Shown: positions 47,622 through 56,672, counted from the stretch's first letter. The stretch is 64,000 nt of DNA from FEN-299 sp963717945 (GCA_963717945.1 CAVQXT010000001.1:496001-560000), one strand, 5' to 3'. The notes: generated from the letters alone by a model not told the origin. Made by a program: numbers and translations.

Positions 47622-49805
47622 GTGGCTATCGATCGCGACGCGACGCTGCGAAAGGCCGAGAAGTTCCTGCGCCAGGGCAGGCTCGACCAGGCGATCGCCG
47701 AATACCACCGGATTGTCGAGGTTCAGCCGGACGACTGGAGCACGATCAACGTGGTCGGTGACCTGCTTGTCCGCTCCGGCCAGACCGAGGGCGGCATCGG
47801 GCACTACACCCGCATCGCCGACCATTTCTTCGACGAAGGGTTCCTCCCGCGGGCCGCCGCCGTCTACAAGAAGATCCTCAAGCTCACGCCCGACGACGAC
47901 CATGCCGCGCTGCGGACGGCCGAGATTGCCCAGCAGCAGGGCCTGGTGGCCGACGCGAAGTCCGCGCTCTCGCTCGTGGCCGCCCGACGCCTCAAGCGGG
48001 GCGACAGGACGGGTGCGGCGGAGGTCCACCTGAAACTCGGGTTGCTCGACCCGGGCGACTTCGAGGCCGCCGTGTCGGCCGCCAAGGCCGCGGCCGAGCT
48101 GGGCAACCTGCGCGGCGCCGTCGACCGGCTCTTGCAGATCGCGGGCGACTACGCACGGCTCGAGAAGGCCGACGACGCGATTCGCGTCCTGAGCGAGGCG
48201 ATCCAGCTCGAGCCTGGCAACGGGGACATTCGCGCGGAGCTCTCCCGCCGGCTGATCGACGCGGGGGCGCTCGAGCGCGCCGTCGAGTTCGCGTCGTCAG
48301 CCTCCGATTACAAGGCGATCGCCACCGCTTACTACGCCAGGGGCCGCGGCGACGAGGCGCTGCAGGTCCTGCAGTGGGCGCTCGACCAGGACCCCTCGGA
48401 CGTCGAAACCCGGCGGCAGCTGGTCCGAAGCTACGTCGGCAGGGCCGAGTTCGAACGCGCCCGCGCCGCGCTGGGCGGCCTCACGACCGATCCCGAGCTG
48501 CTGATGGAGCTCGCCGAGATCGACTTCCGGGGCGGGCGACGCCAGGAAGGGCGGGACGCGGCCACCCGCCTCCTCGGAGCCGAGCCCGACCGGCGGGACG
48601 AGGTGCTGCGGCTCGGCCTGCGCCTGTGCGGGACCGATGCCGACGCCGGGTTCGAGTGTGTCGACGCCGCCACCGACGCGGCCATCGCCGAACACGAGTT
48701 CCGGGCCGCCGCCCAGGCCCTGAACGACTACGTCGCCCTCGTGCCGCGCCACGTCCCGGCGCTGATGAAGCTGGTGGAGGTGTGCGTCGACGGCGGGCTC
48801 GGCGCGGCGATGTACGCCGCGCAGGCCCAGCTCGCCGATGCCTACCTCGACTGCGGCCTGGCCCTCGAGGCTCGCGTGATCGCGGAAGACCTGTTCGCCC
48901 GTGAGCCGTGGGAGCCGACCAACAGCGAGCGGTTCCGCAAGGCGCTGCTGATGCTCGGCGAGGCCGACCCCGATGCGGTCATCGCCGATCGGCTGAGCGG
49001 CGACTCTCCGTTCACGAGCACCGACCTGATGCTCGACTTCAGCTTCAACCAGCTGGCCACGCCGGCCGACGAGGCCGGCCCGTCCCAGGCGCCGGTCGCG
49101 GCGGCCGCGCCAGAGGCCCGCGAGGCGACGGCGGCCAGGCCGGCGCCGACCGAGCCCCTGCCGGTCGAGCCGCCGCCGGTTGATGAGCGTGAGGCTCGCC
49201 CAGCGCCGCCAGCCCGGGCCGGCCGCCGCGGCAGAGCCGGCGCCGACCACGCGGTCACCGCGGCTCCCGTCGACACCGACAGCGACGCGATCGAAATCGA
49301 TCTGGGGGAGACGTTCGGCGCGTGGAACGACGGCGCCGCCGCGTCGGACGCGGCCACCCCGGAGGTGCCCGCCGGGCTGGCGGGGCTCGAGCGGGTGTTC
49401 GAGGGGTTCCGGGAAGAAGCGGTCCGCCATGGCGCGCACGACTCCGCCTCGCAGCTCCAGCAGGCGCTGACGCTCGAAGAGGCCGGCAAGACCGACCGGG
49501 CGATCCGCCTGTTCGAGCGGGCGGCGCGGTCTCCCCAGCACCGGCTGCGCGCGGCGAGCGAGCTGGCGCGCATTCATCGTCGGTTGGGGAATGCCCGCGA
49601 ATCGATCGAGTGGCTCGAACGGGCAGCCGAATCTTCGCTCGCGGGCACTGAAGAAAGCCACGAGTTGCTTTATGATCTGGGACTGTTGCTGGCTGAAGCC
49701 GGGGAGACCGAGCGGGCGCTGGCCGTGCTGCTCGAACTCCAGGCGGACGTTCCAGACTATCGCGACGTGGCCCAGCAGATCGCTCGGCTGTCGCAGAAGT
49801 CGTGA
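47622..49805 (+). CDS. large TPR-repeat protein
   Basis: 727 residues from a GTG with a GAGGGGCA site; another GTG 12 bases earlier is less likely. Almost the whole length is built of TPR-type helix pairs, for example KFLRQGRLDQAIAEYHRIVE, YKKILKLTPDD and AIRVLSEAIQLEPGNGDIR. A disordered Ala/Pro/Glu-rich linker (about 485-570) separates a last TPR group. No signal peptide is seen, so it is probably cytoplasmic. It may act as a scaffold; no partner is known. The next genes follow closely. Confidence 0.8.
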   Translation: MAIDRDATLRKAEKFLRQGRLDQAIAEYHRIVEVQPDDWSTINVVGDLLVRSGQTEGGIGHYTRIADHFFDEGFLPRAAAVYKKILKLTPDDDHAALRTAEIAQQQGLVADAKSALSLVAARRLKRGDRTGAAEVHLKLGLLDPGDFEAAVSAAKAAAELGNLRGAVDRLLQIAGDYARLEKADDAIRVLSEAIQLEPGNGDIRAELSRRLIDAGALERAVEFASSASDYKAIATAYYARGRGDEALQVLQWALDQDPSDVETRRQLVRSYVGRAEFERARAALGGLTTDPELLMELAEIDFRGGRRQEGRDAATRLLGAEPDRRDEVLRLGLRLCGTDADAGFECVDAATDAAIAEHEFRAAAQALNDYVALVPRHVPALMKLVEVCVDGGLGAAMYAAQAQLADAYLDCGLALEARVIAEDLFAREPWEPTNSERFRKALLMLGEADPDAVIADRLSGDSPFTSTDLMLDFSFNQLATPADEAGPSQAPVAAAAPEAREATAARPAPTEPLPVEPPPVDEREARPAPPARAGRRGRAGADHAVTAAPVDTDSDAIEIDLGETFGAWNDGAAASDAATPEVPAGLAGLERVFEGFREEAVRHGAHDSASQLQQALTLEEAGKTDRAIRLFERAARSPQHRLRAASELARIHRRLGNARESIEWLERAAESSLAGTEESHELLYDLGLLLAEAGETERALAVLLELQADVPDYRDVAQQIARLSQKS

Positions 49806-49817
49806 GGGCTCTCTCTG

Positions 49818-50045
49818 TTGACGCGTTTGCTCCTGGTCGCCTACTTCGTCGAGGTCGGGCTCCTGCTTTTCGTCGTGCCGTGGTCCGGGTTCTGGGAGCG
49901 CAATTTCTTTGCGCACGCCGTGCCCGGGCTCGGCGCGATCACGACCAACTTCTTCGTGCGCGGGGCCGTGTCGGGCCTCGGTCTGGTCAACCTGGCGGCC
50001 GGCGTGTCCGAGCTGGTTTCGGTGTTCTCGTCGCGACGGCGATAA
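49818..50045 (+). CDS. small two-helix membrane protein, unknown function
   Basis: 75 residues, start TTG 49818 with GAGGG about 9 bases upstream. Two membrane helices (TRLLLVAYFVEVGLLLFVVP and VSGLGLVNLAAGVSELVSVF) flank a short WSGFWERNFF segment. It sits between the TPR gene (12 bases) and the RodZ-like gene. I do not recognise it. Confidence 0.55.
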   Translation: MTRLLLVAYFVEVGLLLFVVPWSGFWERNFFAHAVPGLGAITTNFFVRGAVSGLGLVNLAAGVSELVSVFSSRRR

Positions 50046-50109
50046 GGTAAAATCGAGCCGCGTTCTCGCCCTGCCACGACGGCTCGATCTCCACGACGTT
50101 TGGCGATCC

Positions 50110-51027
50110 ATGTCTGTAGACGCGACTCCCGGTATCGGCGCTTACCTGCGCGAGGCCCGCGAGCGGGCCGGGCTCTCCGTGCACGCCATCTCGGACCGCA
50201 CGAAGATCCCGGTGGCGACGCTCGAGGCGCTCGAACGAGACGAGGTGTCGCGCCTGCCCGGCGGGATCTTCCTGCGGTCCTTCGTTCGCGCCTACGCGGC
50301 GGAAGTCGGCCTCGATCCCGAGCAGGCGGTCCGGCGGTTCGTCGCCCGCTACCCCGACGCGTATGTCGAGGAGACGCCATCGGCGTTTCTCCCCAACCCC
50401 GAGAAGATCGTCGTCGACGGAGAACCGGCCGCGGGACGGCTGTGGCGCGTGGTCGGGTGGAGCCTGCCGCTCGTTCTCGTCATCGTGTACTTCGGGTTCG
50501 GCGGGCGGTTGAGCTGGTTGCATCAGTCGGCTCCGCCCGTTGCTCCCCATGTGGAAGCGCAGGCTGAACCGTCGTCCGGGACACCCGCGCCGGTGCTGAC
50601 GACGCCTGCGGCGCCGCCCCAGCCGGCGCCCGCGCCGACGGGCGGGACAGGCGAGCCGGCGACGGCCACGATGCCGACGGCCGGCGCCACGGCCGACCAG
50701 CCGCCGCGCGCCGCCGAGGCGCTCCAGCCCGCCGAGGCCGCGAGCCCGGCGCCGGCAGCCGGGCAGTTCCAGCTCACGCTCGCGTCCCGCGGGCGCTGCT
50801 GGGTGACGATCAGGAGCGACGGGAAGATCATCTATACCGGCACGATGAACGCCGGGGAGCGCCAGGAGCTGACGGTCGGCGGCCAGGTCAGCCTCACCGT
50901 CGGCAACGCCGGAGTGATCGATCTCGCGCTCAACGGCAAGACGGCCCGTTCGCTCGGCGGCGAGGGCCAGGTGGCGACGGCGCGGTTGAGCGCCGACAAT
51001 CTGAATACCTTCCTCGTTTCGCGCTGA
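50110..51027 (+). CDS. RodZ-like protein (HTH, membrane helix, DUF4115)
   Basis: 305 residues. The N-terminal Xre-like helix-turn-helix (about 8-75, GAYLREARERAGLSVHAIS, LPGGIFLRSFVRAYA) is the RodZ form. A membrane helix follows (about 113-132, VGWSLPLVLVIVYFGF) and then an Ala/Pro/Thr-rich linker (about 145-215). The C-terminal DUF4115 beta domain ends it (about 220-305, ASRGRCWVTIRSDGKIIYTG). RodZ links MreB to the elongation machinery. A role in cell shape is likely but not shown. A TAAAAT box lies at 50047-50052. Confidence 0.85.
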   Translation: MSVDATPGIGAYLREARERAGLSVHAISDRTKIPVATLEALERDEVSRLPGGIFLRSFVRAYAAEVGLDPEQAVRRFVARYPDAYVEETPSAFLPNPEKIVVDGEPAAGRLWRVVGWSLPLVLVIVYFGFGGRLSWLHQSAPPVAPHVEAQAEPSSGTPAPVLTTPAAPPQPAPAPTGGTGEPATATMPTAGATADQPPRAAEALQPAEAASPAPAAGQFQLTLASRGRCWVTIRSDGKIIYTGTMNAGERQELTVGGQVSLTVGNAGVIDLALNGKTARSLGGEGQVATARLSADNLNTFLVSR

Positions 51028-51032
51028 CTGCC

Positions 51033-51878
51033 GTGGACTGGTCCCGCACCCCCCTGGTCGAGTGCTTCGAGCGCGGCGAAGCGCCGCGCGACCTCCGCCT
51101 GATGGCCGCCAGCGGCGGCCTCGCCCTGCGGGTGCCCGAACAGCTCGCCCTGCTCATGCTGCTCGTTTCGGATGCCGATTTCTCGATCGCCGCGCGCGCG
51201 CGGCGGACGGTCGCGCGGCTGCCCCCGGCTGCTCTGGCCGACTTCCTCGCCGGCGAAGACGTGCCGGAGGCCGTGCGGAACTTCTTCGACGCGCACCCGC
51301 CGGGCGCGGCCGACGCGGCCTCGGACGACGAGACCACGTGGGCCGCGGACGAGGGAGCCGACACGATCGAGGGCGAGGCCGGCGACGGGGAGCCGGATGC
51401 GGTGACGGCGCCGGCGATCGGGGAAGCCGCGGCGGACACGGCCAATGCCCCGGCCGAACACCTCGGGACGATGCGGCGCCTGTCCAAGCTGACGGTGGCG
51501 GGGCGGGTCAAGGCGGCGATCCAGGGCACACGGGAGGAGCGGGCCATCCTCATCCGCGACCCGAACAGGATGGTGTCGGCGGCCGTGCTGAGCAGCCCGA
51601 AGCTCACCGAGGGCGACGTCGAGTCGATCGCCCGGATGACCAACGTCTCCGACGAGGTGCTGCGGCAAATCGGCACGAACCGATCGTGGGTGAAGAGCTA
51701 CGCCGTGGTAGTGGCGCTCGCGCGGAACGCGAAGACCCCGGTCGGCGTGTCGCTGACGCTGCTGCCGCGGCTCGCCGAGCGCGACGTGAAGATCCTGGCG
51801 ACCGACCGGAACGTCCCGGAACCGGTGCGCCTGACCGCGCGGAAGCTGAGCGTGCGCAACACGTCAAGGAGGCAGTGA
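51033..51878 (+). CDS. alpha-helical repeat protein, unknown function
   Basis: 281 residues from GTG 51033. The N-terminal 90 residues are helical. An acidic Glu/Asp/Ala linker covers about 95-145. The C-terminal part (about 150-275) has short repeated helices, such as RDPNRMVSAAVLSSPKLTEG, and NVSDEVLRQIG. Further on come TLLPRLAERDVKILATDRNV and VPEPVRLTARK. The repeats recall leucine-rich-repeat-variant or HEAT-like proteins. The stop overlaps the next ATG (TGATG). Confidence 0.6.
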   Translation: MDWSRTPLVECFERGEAPRDLRLMAASGGLALRVPEQLALLMLLVSDADFSIAARARRTVARLPPAALADFLAGEDVPEAVRNFFDAHPPGAADAASDDETTWAADEGADTIEGEAGDGEPDAVTAPAIGEAAADTANAPAEHLGTMRRLSKLTVAGRVKAAIQGTREERAILIRDPNRMVSAAVLSSPKLTEGDVESIARMTNVSDEVLRQIGTNRSWVKSYAVVVALARNAKTPVGVSLTLLPRLAERDVKILATDRNVPEPVRLTARKLSVRNTSRRQ

Positions 51879-52090
51879 TGGACCCGGTGGCGGAGATCCG
51901 GACGATCTACCAGCACGCGACGCGTGGGACGATCGCGCGCGACCTGGCGCGGGCGATCGAGCTGCTCAAGACGCTCGGGACCGAAGAGGAGCGGCAGCGG
52001 GCCGCCGTGTACATGGACGGGCTGTCGCAGATGCGGTCGGAGTGGGCCGCCGCTCAGCCGACGCGCAAGCCGTCGCGCTCGACACGGTAG
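51878..52090 (+). CDS. small helical protein of unknown function
   Basis: 70 residues, ATG overlapping the previous stop, with AAGGAGG 5-6 bases upstream. It has two predicted helices (VAEIRTIYQHATRGTIARDL, ARAIELLKTLGTEEERQRA) and a basic end. Its last 37 bases overlap the end of the convergent GHMP kinase gene. The ribosome-binding site and spacing make it likely real. Confidence 0.6.
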   Translation: MDPVAEIRTIYQHATRGTIARDLARAIELLKTLGTEEERQRAAVYMDGLSQMRSEWAAAQPTRKPSRSTR

Positions 52091-53043
52091 TCGAGCACCC
52101 TGGCGCCCGACGAGGCGACGGCCTCGCGGACCGCGGGCATGTCGGCGGGCCGGCCGAAGAAGAAGATGCATCCGCCGCCGCCCGCCCCGCAGACCTTGGC
52201 GCCCTGGGCGCCCGCCTTCCGCGCCCGATCCACGAGCGCGTCGATCCCGGGCGTCGTGACGCCGGGGGCGAGACGCTGGCGGTTCTCCCATTCGGCCGCC
52301 ACCTGGCGCCCCACCTCGTCCCAGTCCTCCCGGACCAGCGCCTCCCGCATGGTGACCGCCGTGTCGCGGATCCGCTCGAAACAGTCGAACACGGCGCGAT
52401 CGCCGTCGATGTGGCGCCGGGTCACCTCCCAGTTGTTGGTGCCCGAGTTGCGCGGCACACCCGTGTAGGCGAGCACGATCCGGCGCTCGAGCTCGCGGGC
52501 GTCGACCTCGATCGCGACGCGCGTGACGCCGGACACGTCGAGCTCCACCGCCGACACGCCGCCGTAGAGCGCCGGGCGGTAATCCTGCACGCCGGTCGGG
52601 ACGCCAATCGCCTGGGCCTCGACGTTCATCGCGATGCGAAGCAGCGTCTCCGCGTCGTAGTCGGCGCCCGTCCAGCGCGACATCGCGCCGCACACGGCGA
52701 TGTTCAGCGCCGACGACCCCGCGATGCCGGCCCCCGCCGGGGACTCGGCGCGCGTGGTGAGCGTCAGGCCCTCGGCCTTGAAGAAGTGCAGGATCCACCG
52801 CAGCAAACTGAGGTCGCCCTCGAGCGCCAGGTCGCGCCAGCCGGCGGCCTCGACCTCGCGGCCGGTGTCGATCGACCGGATGGCAATCCGGCCGTCCTCG
52901 CGCGGCTCGATCGCGGCGTGCGCGCGCAGGCTGATCGCGACGTTGAGCGTCTGCGCGCGGTCGTGGAACAGGTACAGGGGCCAGATGTCGATGGTGCCGC
53001 CGGCCAGGTCGATCCGTGTCGGCGCCGAGGATTCGATAGGCAC
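52054..53043 (-). CDS. GHMP-family sugar kinase
   Basis: 329 residues from a GTG. It belongs to the GHMP superfamily. The N-terminal APTRIDLAGGTIDIWPLYL is like that of the heptose/fucose/galactokinase-type branch. The ATP loop is PAGAGIAGSSALNIAV (about 103-118). The third motif KVCGAGGGGCIFFF lies near 285. The sugar is not clear; D-glycero-D-manno-heptose 7-phosphate kinase (HddA-like) is one possibility. A TATAAT box ends 5 bases before the start on its strand. Confidence 0.88.
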   Translation of the reverse strand: MPIESSAPTRIDLAGGTIDIWPLYLFHDRAQTLNVAISLRAHAAIEPREDGRIAIRSIDTGREVEAAGWRDLALEGDLSLLRWILHFFKAEGLTLTTRAESPAGAGIAGSSALNIAVCGAMSRWTGADYDAETLLRIAMNVEAQAIGVPTGVQDYRPALYGGVSAVELDVSGVTRVAIEVDARELERRIVLAYTGVPRNSGTNNWEVTRRHIDGDRAVFDCFERIRDTAVTMREALVREDWDEVGRQVAAEWENRQRLAPGVTTPGIDALVDRARKAGAQGAKVCGAGGGGCIFFFGRPADMPAVREAVASSGARVLDYRVERDGLRVG

Positions 53044-53048
53044 GAGTC

Positions 53049-53056
53049 ATTATAAT
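53049..53056. promoter_or_regulatory. palindromic -10 box shared by two divergent genes
   Basis: ATTATAAT reads the same on both strands and gives TATAAT in each direction. On the plus strand the box ends 6 bases before GTG 53063 (nagZ). On the minus strand it ends 5 bases before GTG 53043 (GHMP kinase). Neither start has a ribosome-binding site. No good -35 is seen on either side. Transcripts would begin at or within 1-2 bases of the start codons. Confidence 0.65.
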
Positions 53057-53062
53057 GACAAG

Positions 53063-54172
53063 GTGCCTGCCGCCCTACACCGCCGGATCGGCCAGCTCGC
53101 CGTCGTCGGCTTCGACGGGACGTCGCTCGGCGCGGAGCTGCGCGAACTCGCGCGCGAGTTCGATCTCGGGGGCATCGTCCTCTTCGCGAGAAACGTGGAG
53201 TCGCCCGAGCAGGTCGCCGACCTGGCCGTGCAGGCGCAGCAGCTCGCCAGGGATCTGCCCCTGTGGGTCGCGGTCGATCAGGAAGGCGGGCGCGTCGCCA
53301 GGATGAAGCGTCCGCTGACCGAGTGGCCGCCGATGCGGACGCTGGGCCGCGCCGACGACGAGGCGCTGGCCGGCCGGTTCGGCGCGGCGCTGGCGCGCGA
53401 ATTGCGCGCGGTGGGCGTCTCGATCGATTTCGCGCCCGTGCTCGACGTCCTGACGACGGAGAACAATCCGGCCATCGGCGACCGGTCGATCGGCCAGCGG
53501 CCGGAGGTCGTCGCGCGCCTCGGCGCGGCCATCGTCCGGGCGCTGCAGGAGGGCGGGGTGGCCGCGTGCGGGAAGCACTTTCCCGGCCACGGCGGCACGA
53601 CGGTCGACTCGCACCTCGACCTGCCGATCGTCGAGTACCCGCCGGAGCGGCTTCGCGAGATCGACTTCGCGCCGTTCCGGGCGGCGATCGAGGCGGGGGT
53701 CACCGGCGTGATGACCGGGCACCTGCTGGTGCCCGCGTTCGACGAGGCCAGCCCCGCGACCCTGTCGCGGCGCATCGTGACCGGCGTGCTGCGGGAGGAG
53801 CTGGGGTTCGACGGCCTCGTGTTCACCGACGACCTGGACATGAAGGCGATCTCGGGCCGCGTGACGCGGGAGCGCGCCGTCGTGTCGGCCGTGACCGCCG
53901 GGTGCGACGTCGTGCTCCTGTGCGGCGCCGACGGCGCGAGCCACGCGTCGGCGCTCGAGGCCCTGGTCCGCGCCGTCGAGGAGGAGGCGGTCCCGCACGC
54001 GGTGGTCGACGACGCGATCGCGCGGCAACGGCGAGCGAAGGCGCGCTTCGCGGCGATGAAGGGGTCGAACCTTTCTCGCGACTGGCGGCCGATGCCGTCC
54101 AGGGAGCTACGAACGATCGTGGGCTGCCCGGCTCACCAGTTGGTCGCCGAGGAGATGCGGCGGTTCGCATGA
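53063..54172 (+). CDS. nagZ: beta-N-acetylhexosaminidase
   Basis: 369 residues, GH3 family. NagZ removes GlcNAc from GlcNAc-anhydroMurNAc peptides during cell-wall recycling. The marks are AVDQEGGRVARMKRPLTEWP, the signature ACGKHFPGHGGTTVDSHLDL with its catalytic His/Asp loop, and the nucleophile Asp in FTDDLDMKAI. No signal peptide is seen, as expected for a cytoplasmic enzyme. Its ATGA stop overlap with ldcA ties it to the recycling genes. Confidence 0.94.
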   Translation: MPAALHRRIGQLAVVGFDGTSLGAELRELAREFDLGGIVLFARNVESPEQVADLAVQAQQLARDLPLWVAVDQEGGRVARMKRPLTEWPPMRTLGRADDEALAGRFGAALARELRAVGVSIDFAPVLDVLTTENNPAIGDRSIGQRPEVVARLGAAIVRALQEGGVAACGKHFPGHGGTTVDSHLDLPIVEYPPERLREIDFAPFRAAIEAGVTGVMTGHLLVPAFDEASPATLSRRIVTGVLREELGFDGLVFTDDLDMKAISGRVTRERAVVSAVTAGCDVVLLCGADGASHASALEALVRAVEEEAVPHAVVDDAIARQRRAKARFAAMKGSNLSRDWRPMPSRELRTIVGCPAHQLVAEEMRRFA

Positions 54173-55104
54173 TCAGACCTCGCCTCCTCAGGCACGGCGA
54201 TCGCGTGGCTGTCGTGGCGCCGGCCAGCCCGTTCCCGGCGGACGCGTTCAAGGCCGGCCTGGCCGAGATCGAGCGCCTGGGGTTCGAGCCCGTGTTCGAC
54301 CGATCGGTGTTCGACCGGCAGGGCTACGAGGCCGGGTCGGCCGAGACGCGCGCCCGGGCCATCTCGCGCGCCCTGGCCGACGAATCGATCGGCGCCGTGA
54401 TGGCCGTGCGCGGGGGCTACGGCAGCGTGCACGTCCTCCCGCTGCTCGACGCGGCGGAGGTGCGGCGGGCCCGCAAGGCGTTCGTCGGCTACAGCGACCT
54501 GACCTCGGTGCTCACCTACCTGACCGGCCCGTGCGGCCTCGTGGCGTTCCACGGGCCGACGGTGACGGGCCATCTCGAGCGCGGGGCGGAGGGCTACGAC
54601 CGGGCGACGCTGCTCGGCCTGCTCACCAGGGCCGAGCCGCTCGGCGAACTGGCCCTCCCGGGCCTCGAGGCGTTTCGATCCGGTGAGGCGACCGGCCAGC
54701 TGGCGGGCGGCAACCTCGCGCTGCTGGCCGCGTCGCTCGGGACGCCCTACGCCTTCGACCCGCCGGACGGCTGCGTCCTGTTTCTCGAGGACGTGAACGA
54801 GCGGCCCTACCGGCTGGACCGCCTGTGGACGCAGCTGCGTCTCGCGGGTATCATCCGCCGGGCGTCGGCGATCGTCTTCGGCGAGTTTCCGGGTTGCGAC
54901 GAGCCGGGCGACGACCTGCGGGCGAGAGACACGCTGGCCGCGCTGTCGCGCGATGTTCCGGGCCCGGTGCTGTTCGGGTTCCCCTCCGGGCACACGCCCG
55001 GCCCGGCGGTGACGCTGCCGCTCGGTATCCGCGCGCGCGTGGTGGCCGGCAGCCGCGCCGCGGTCGTGATCGAAGAAGCCGCCGTGTCCGAGGAGCGAAC
55101 GTGA
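54169..55104 (+). CDS. ldcA: L,D-carboxypeptidase (MccF/S66 family)
   Basis: 311 residues. LdcA cuts the terminal D-Ala from recycled tetrapeptides. The Ser-Glu-His set can be seen: FVGYSDLTSVLTYL (Ser near 103), FLEDVNERPYRLDR (Glu near 207) and PSGHTPGPAVTLPLG (His near 280). It overlaps nagZ by 4 bases and mpl by 4 bases, so the three are likely co-translated. Confidence 0.93.
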   Translation: MIRPRLLRHGDRVAVVAPASPFPADAFKAGLAEIERLGFEPVFDRSVFDRQGYEAGSAETRARAISRALADESIGAVMAVRGGYGSVHVLPLLDAAEVRRARKAFVGYSDLTSVLTYLTGPCGLVAFHGPTVTGHLERGAEGYDRATLLGLLTRAEPLGELALPGLEAFRSGEATGQLAGGNLALLAASLGTPYAFDPPDGCVLFLEDVNERPYRLDRLWTQLRLAGIIRRASAIVFGEFPGCDEPGDDLRARDTLAALSRDVPGPVLFGFPSGHTPGPAVTLPLGIRARVVAGSRAAVVIEEAAVSEERT

Positions 55105-56510
55105 AGGTCCACCTGATCGGCATCGGCGGCACCGCCATGGCCACGCTGGCGGCCATGCTGAAGCGGAAGGGGCACCAGGTCGGCGGGTCCGACCTCGCCG
55201 TCTATCCGCCGATGAGCATGTTCCTGGCGGGTGAGGGCATCGAGCCGTTCGCCGGCTACGACGCGCGGCACATCACCCCCGACGTCGACCTGGTGATCGT
55301 CGGCAACGCGGTGTCGCGGGGCAACCCCGAAGTCGAGGCGGTGCTCGACCGGAAGATCCGCCATTGCTCGCTGCCCGAGGCCGTCCGGGAGGAGTTCCTC
55401 TGGGGGGCGCGGTCGATCGTCATCGCGGGCACCCACGGCAAGACCACGACCACGGCCATGACCGCATGGCTGCTGACCGCGGCCGGCCTCGACCCGAGCC
55501 TGCTCGTCGGCGGCATCGCCGCCAACTTCGGCGAGGACGGGTCGAGCTACCGGATCGGCCATGGCCGCGACTTCGTCATCGAGGGGGACGAGTACGACAG
55601 CGCGTTCTTCGACAAGACGGCGAAGTTCCTCAAGTACCTGCCGGACATCGCGGTTATCGGCAACATCGAGTTCGACCACGCCGACATCTACGCGGACCTC
55701 GAGGAGATCCGGCTCGCCTTCCGGCGGTTCGTGAACCTCGTGCCTGGCCACGGCCGGCTCGTGCTCGGCATTGACAGCCCGGAGGCCGCCGCCATGCGGG
55801 CGTTCGCGCGTTCGCCGGTCGTCACCTTCGGCCTGGCGGACGAGGCCGACTGGCACGCCTACGACTTGCGTGTGGCCGCGGACGGCACCTCCTTCGCCGT
55901 GCGTCACGCGGGGAAGAGCGTGGGGCGGTTCACCGTCCCGCTGCCTGGCGCGCACAACGTGCGGAACGCCCTGGCCGCGATGGCCGTGGCGCACGAGGTG
56001 GGCGTGGACGCGCACGGGATCGCGGAGGGGCTGGCGAGGTTCAAGGGGGTCAAGCGGCGCCTCGAGGCGCTGGGCACGGTGGCGGGCGTCACCGTCTATG
56101 ACGACTTCGCGCATCATCCCACGGCGATTGCCGAGACGCTGGCCGCCATGAGGGCCGCGCATCCGGAGGGCCGGATCCGGGCCGTGTTCGAGCCGCGCTC
56201 GGCGTCGTCCTGCCGCAGGGTCTTCCAGGACCAGTTCGCCGGCGCCTTCAGGGCGGCCGACGACGTGATCATCGCCGCGGTGTTCCGGTCGAACCTGCCG
56301 GAGGCCGAGCGGCTGTCGGCCGAGCAGCTGGTCGCCGACATCCAGGGCGCCGGGACGCGCGCGCGCTACGTGCCGACGGTGGCCGAGATCGTGAAGCTGC
56401 TGGTGGCCGAGCGGCGCGACAACGACCACGTCGTCGTGATGTCGAACGGCGCATTCGGGGGCATCCACGGCATGCTGCTGGACGCGCTGGCGGCAACGGA
56501 GAAGAAGTAG
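55101..56510 (+). CDS. mpl: UDP-MurNAc:tripeptide ligase Mpl
   Basis: 469 residues from GTG 55101. Mpl joins recycled L-Ala-D-Glu-mDAP peptide to UDP-MurNAc. The N-terminal HLIGIGGTAMATLAAMLK and SDLAVYPPMS are typical of Mpl rather than MurC. The ATP loop is IAGTHGKTTTTAM and the later ligase residues lie in EGDEYDSAFFDK, NIEFDHADIY and VYDDFAHHPTA. It completes the nagZ-ldcA-mpl recycling set. Confidence 0.95.
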   Translation: MKVHLIGIGGTAMATLAAMLKRKGHQVGGSDLAVYPPMSMFLAGEGIEPFAGYDARHITPDVDLVIVGNAVSRGNPEVEAVLDRKIRHCSLPEAVREEFLWGARSIVIAGTHGKTTTTAMTAWLLTAAGLDPSLLVGGIAANFGEDGSSYRIGHGRDFVIEGDEYDSAFFDKTAKFLKYLPDIAVIGNIEFDHADIYADLEEIRLAFRRFVNLVPGHGRLVLGIDSPEAAAMRAFARSPVVTFGLADEADWHAYDLRVAADGTSFAVRHAGKSVGRFTVPLPGAHNVRNALAAMAVAHEVGVDAHGIAEGLARFKGVKRRLEALGTVAGVTVYDDFAHHPTAIAETLAAMRAAHPEGRIRAVFEPRSASSCRRVFQDQFAGAFRAADDVIIAAVFRSNLPEAERLSAEQLVADIQGAGTRARYVPTVAEIVKLLVAERRDNDHVVVMSNGAFGGIHGMLLDALAATEKK

Positions 56511-56547
56511 GCAGCAGGCGGTAGGCAGAAGGCAGTGGCGCAGGCCT

Positions 56548-56606
56548 GCCCTTCGACTCGGGCGCTCCGCGCCCTCGCTCAGGGCACCCCGAGCACCGTC
56601 GAGGGG
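56548..56606. repeat. palindromic intergenic sequence after mpl
   Basis: CCCTTCGACTCGGGCGC and CGCTCAGGGC, with GGGCGCTCCGCGCCC between, form interleaved hairpins. This resembles the short palindrome inside the GH31 gene (27997-28019). Confidence 0.5.
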
Positions 56607-56612
56607 TGAAGG

Positions 56613-56672
56613 CCTGCGCTATCTGGGGATCTCGACAGGATCTGCAGATAGCGCAGGGCTTCAGCCCTGCGC
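56613..56672. repeat. double-hairpin repeat, family 1, copy 3
   Basis: CCTGCGCTATCTG (56613-56625) is repeated inverted as CAGATAGCGCAGG (56645-56657), and the GCGCAGGGCT..AGCCCTGCGC hairpin follows (to 56672). Copy 2 at 42603 is nearly identical, including the GATC-like middle. It ends 20 bases before the murB start. Confidence 0.9.
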
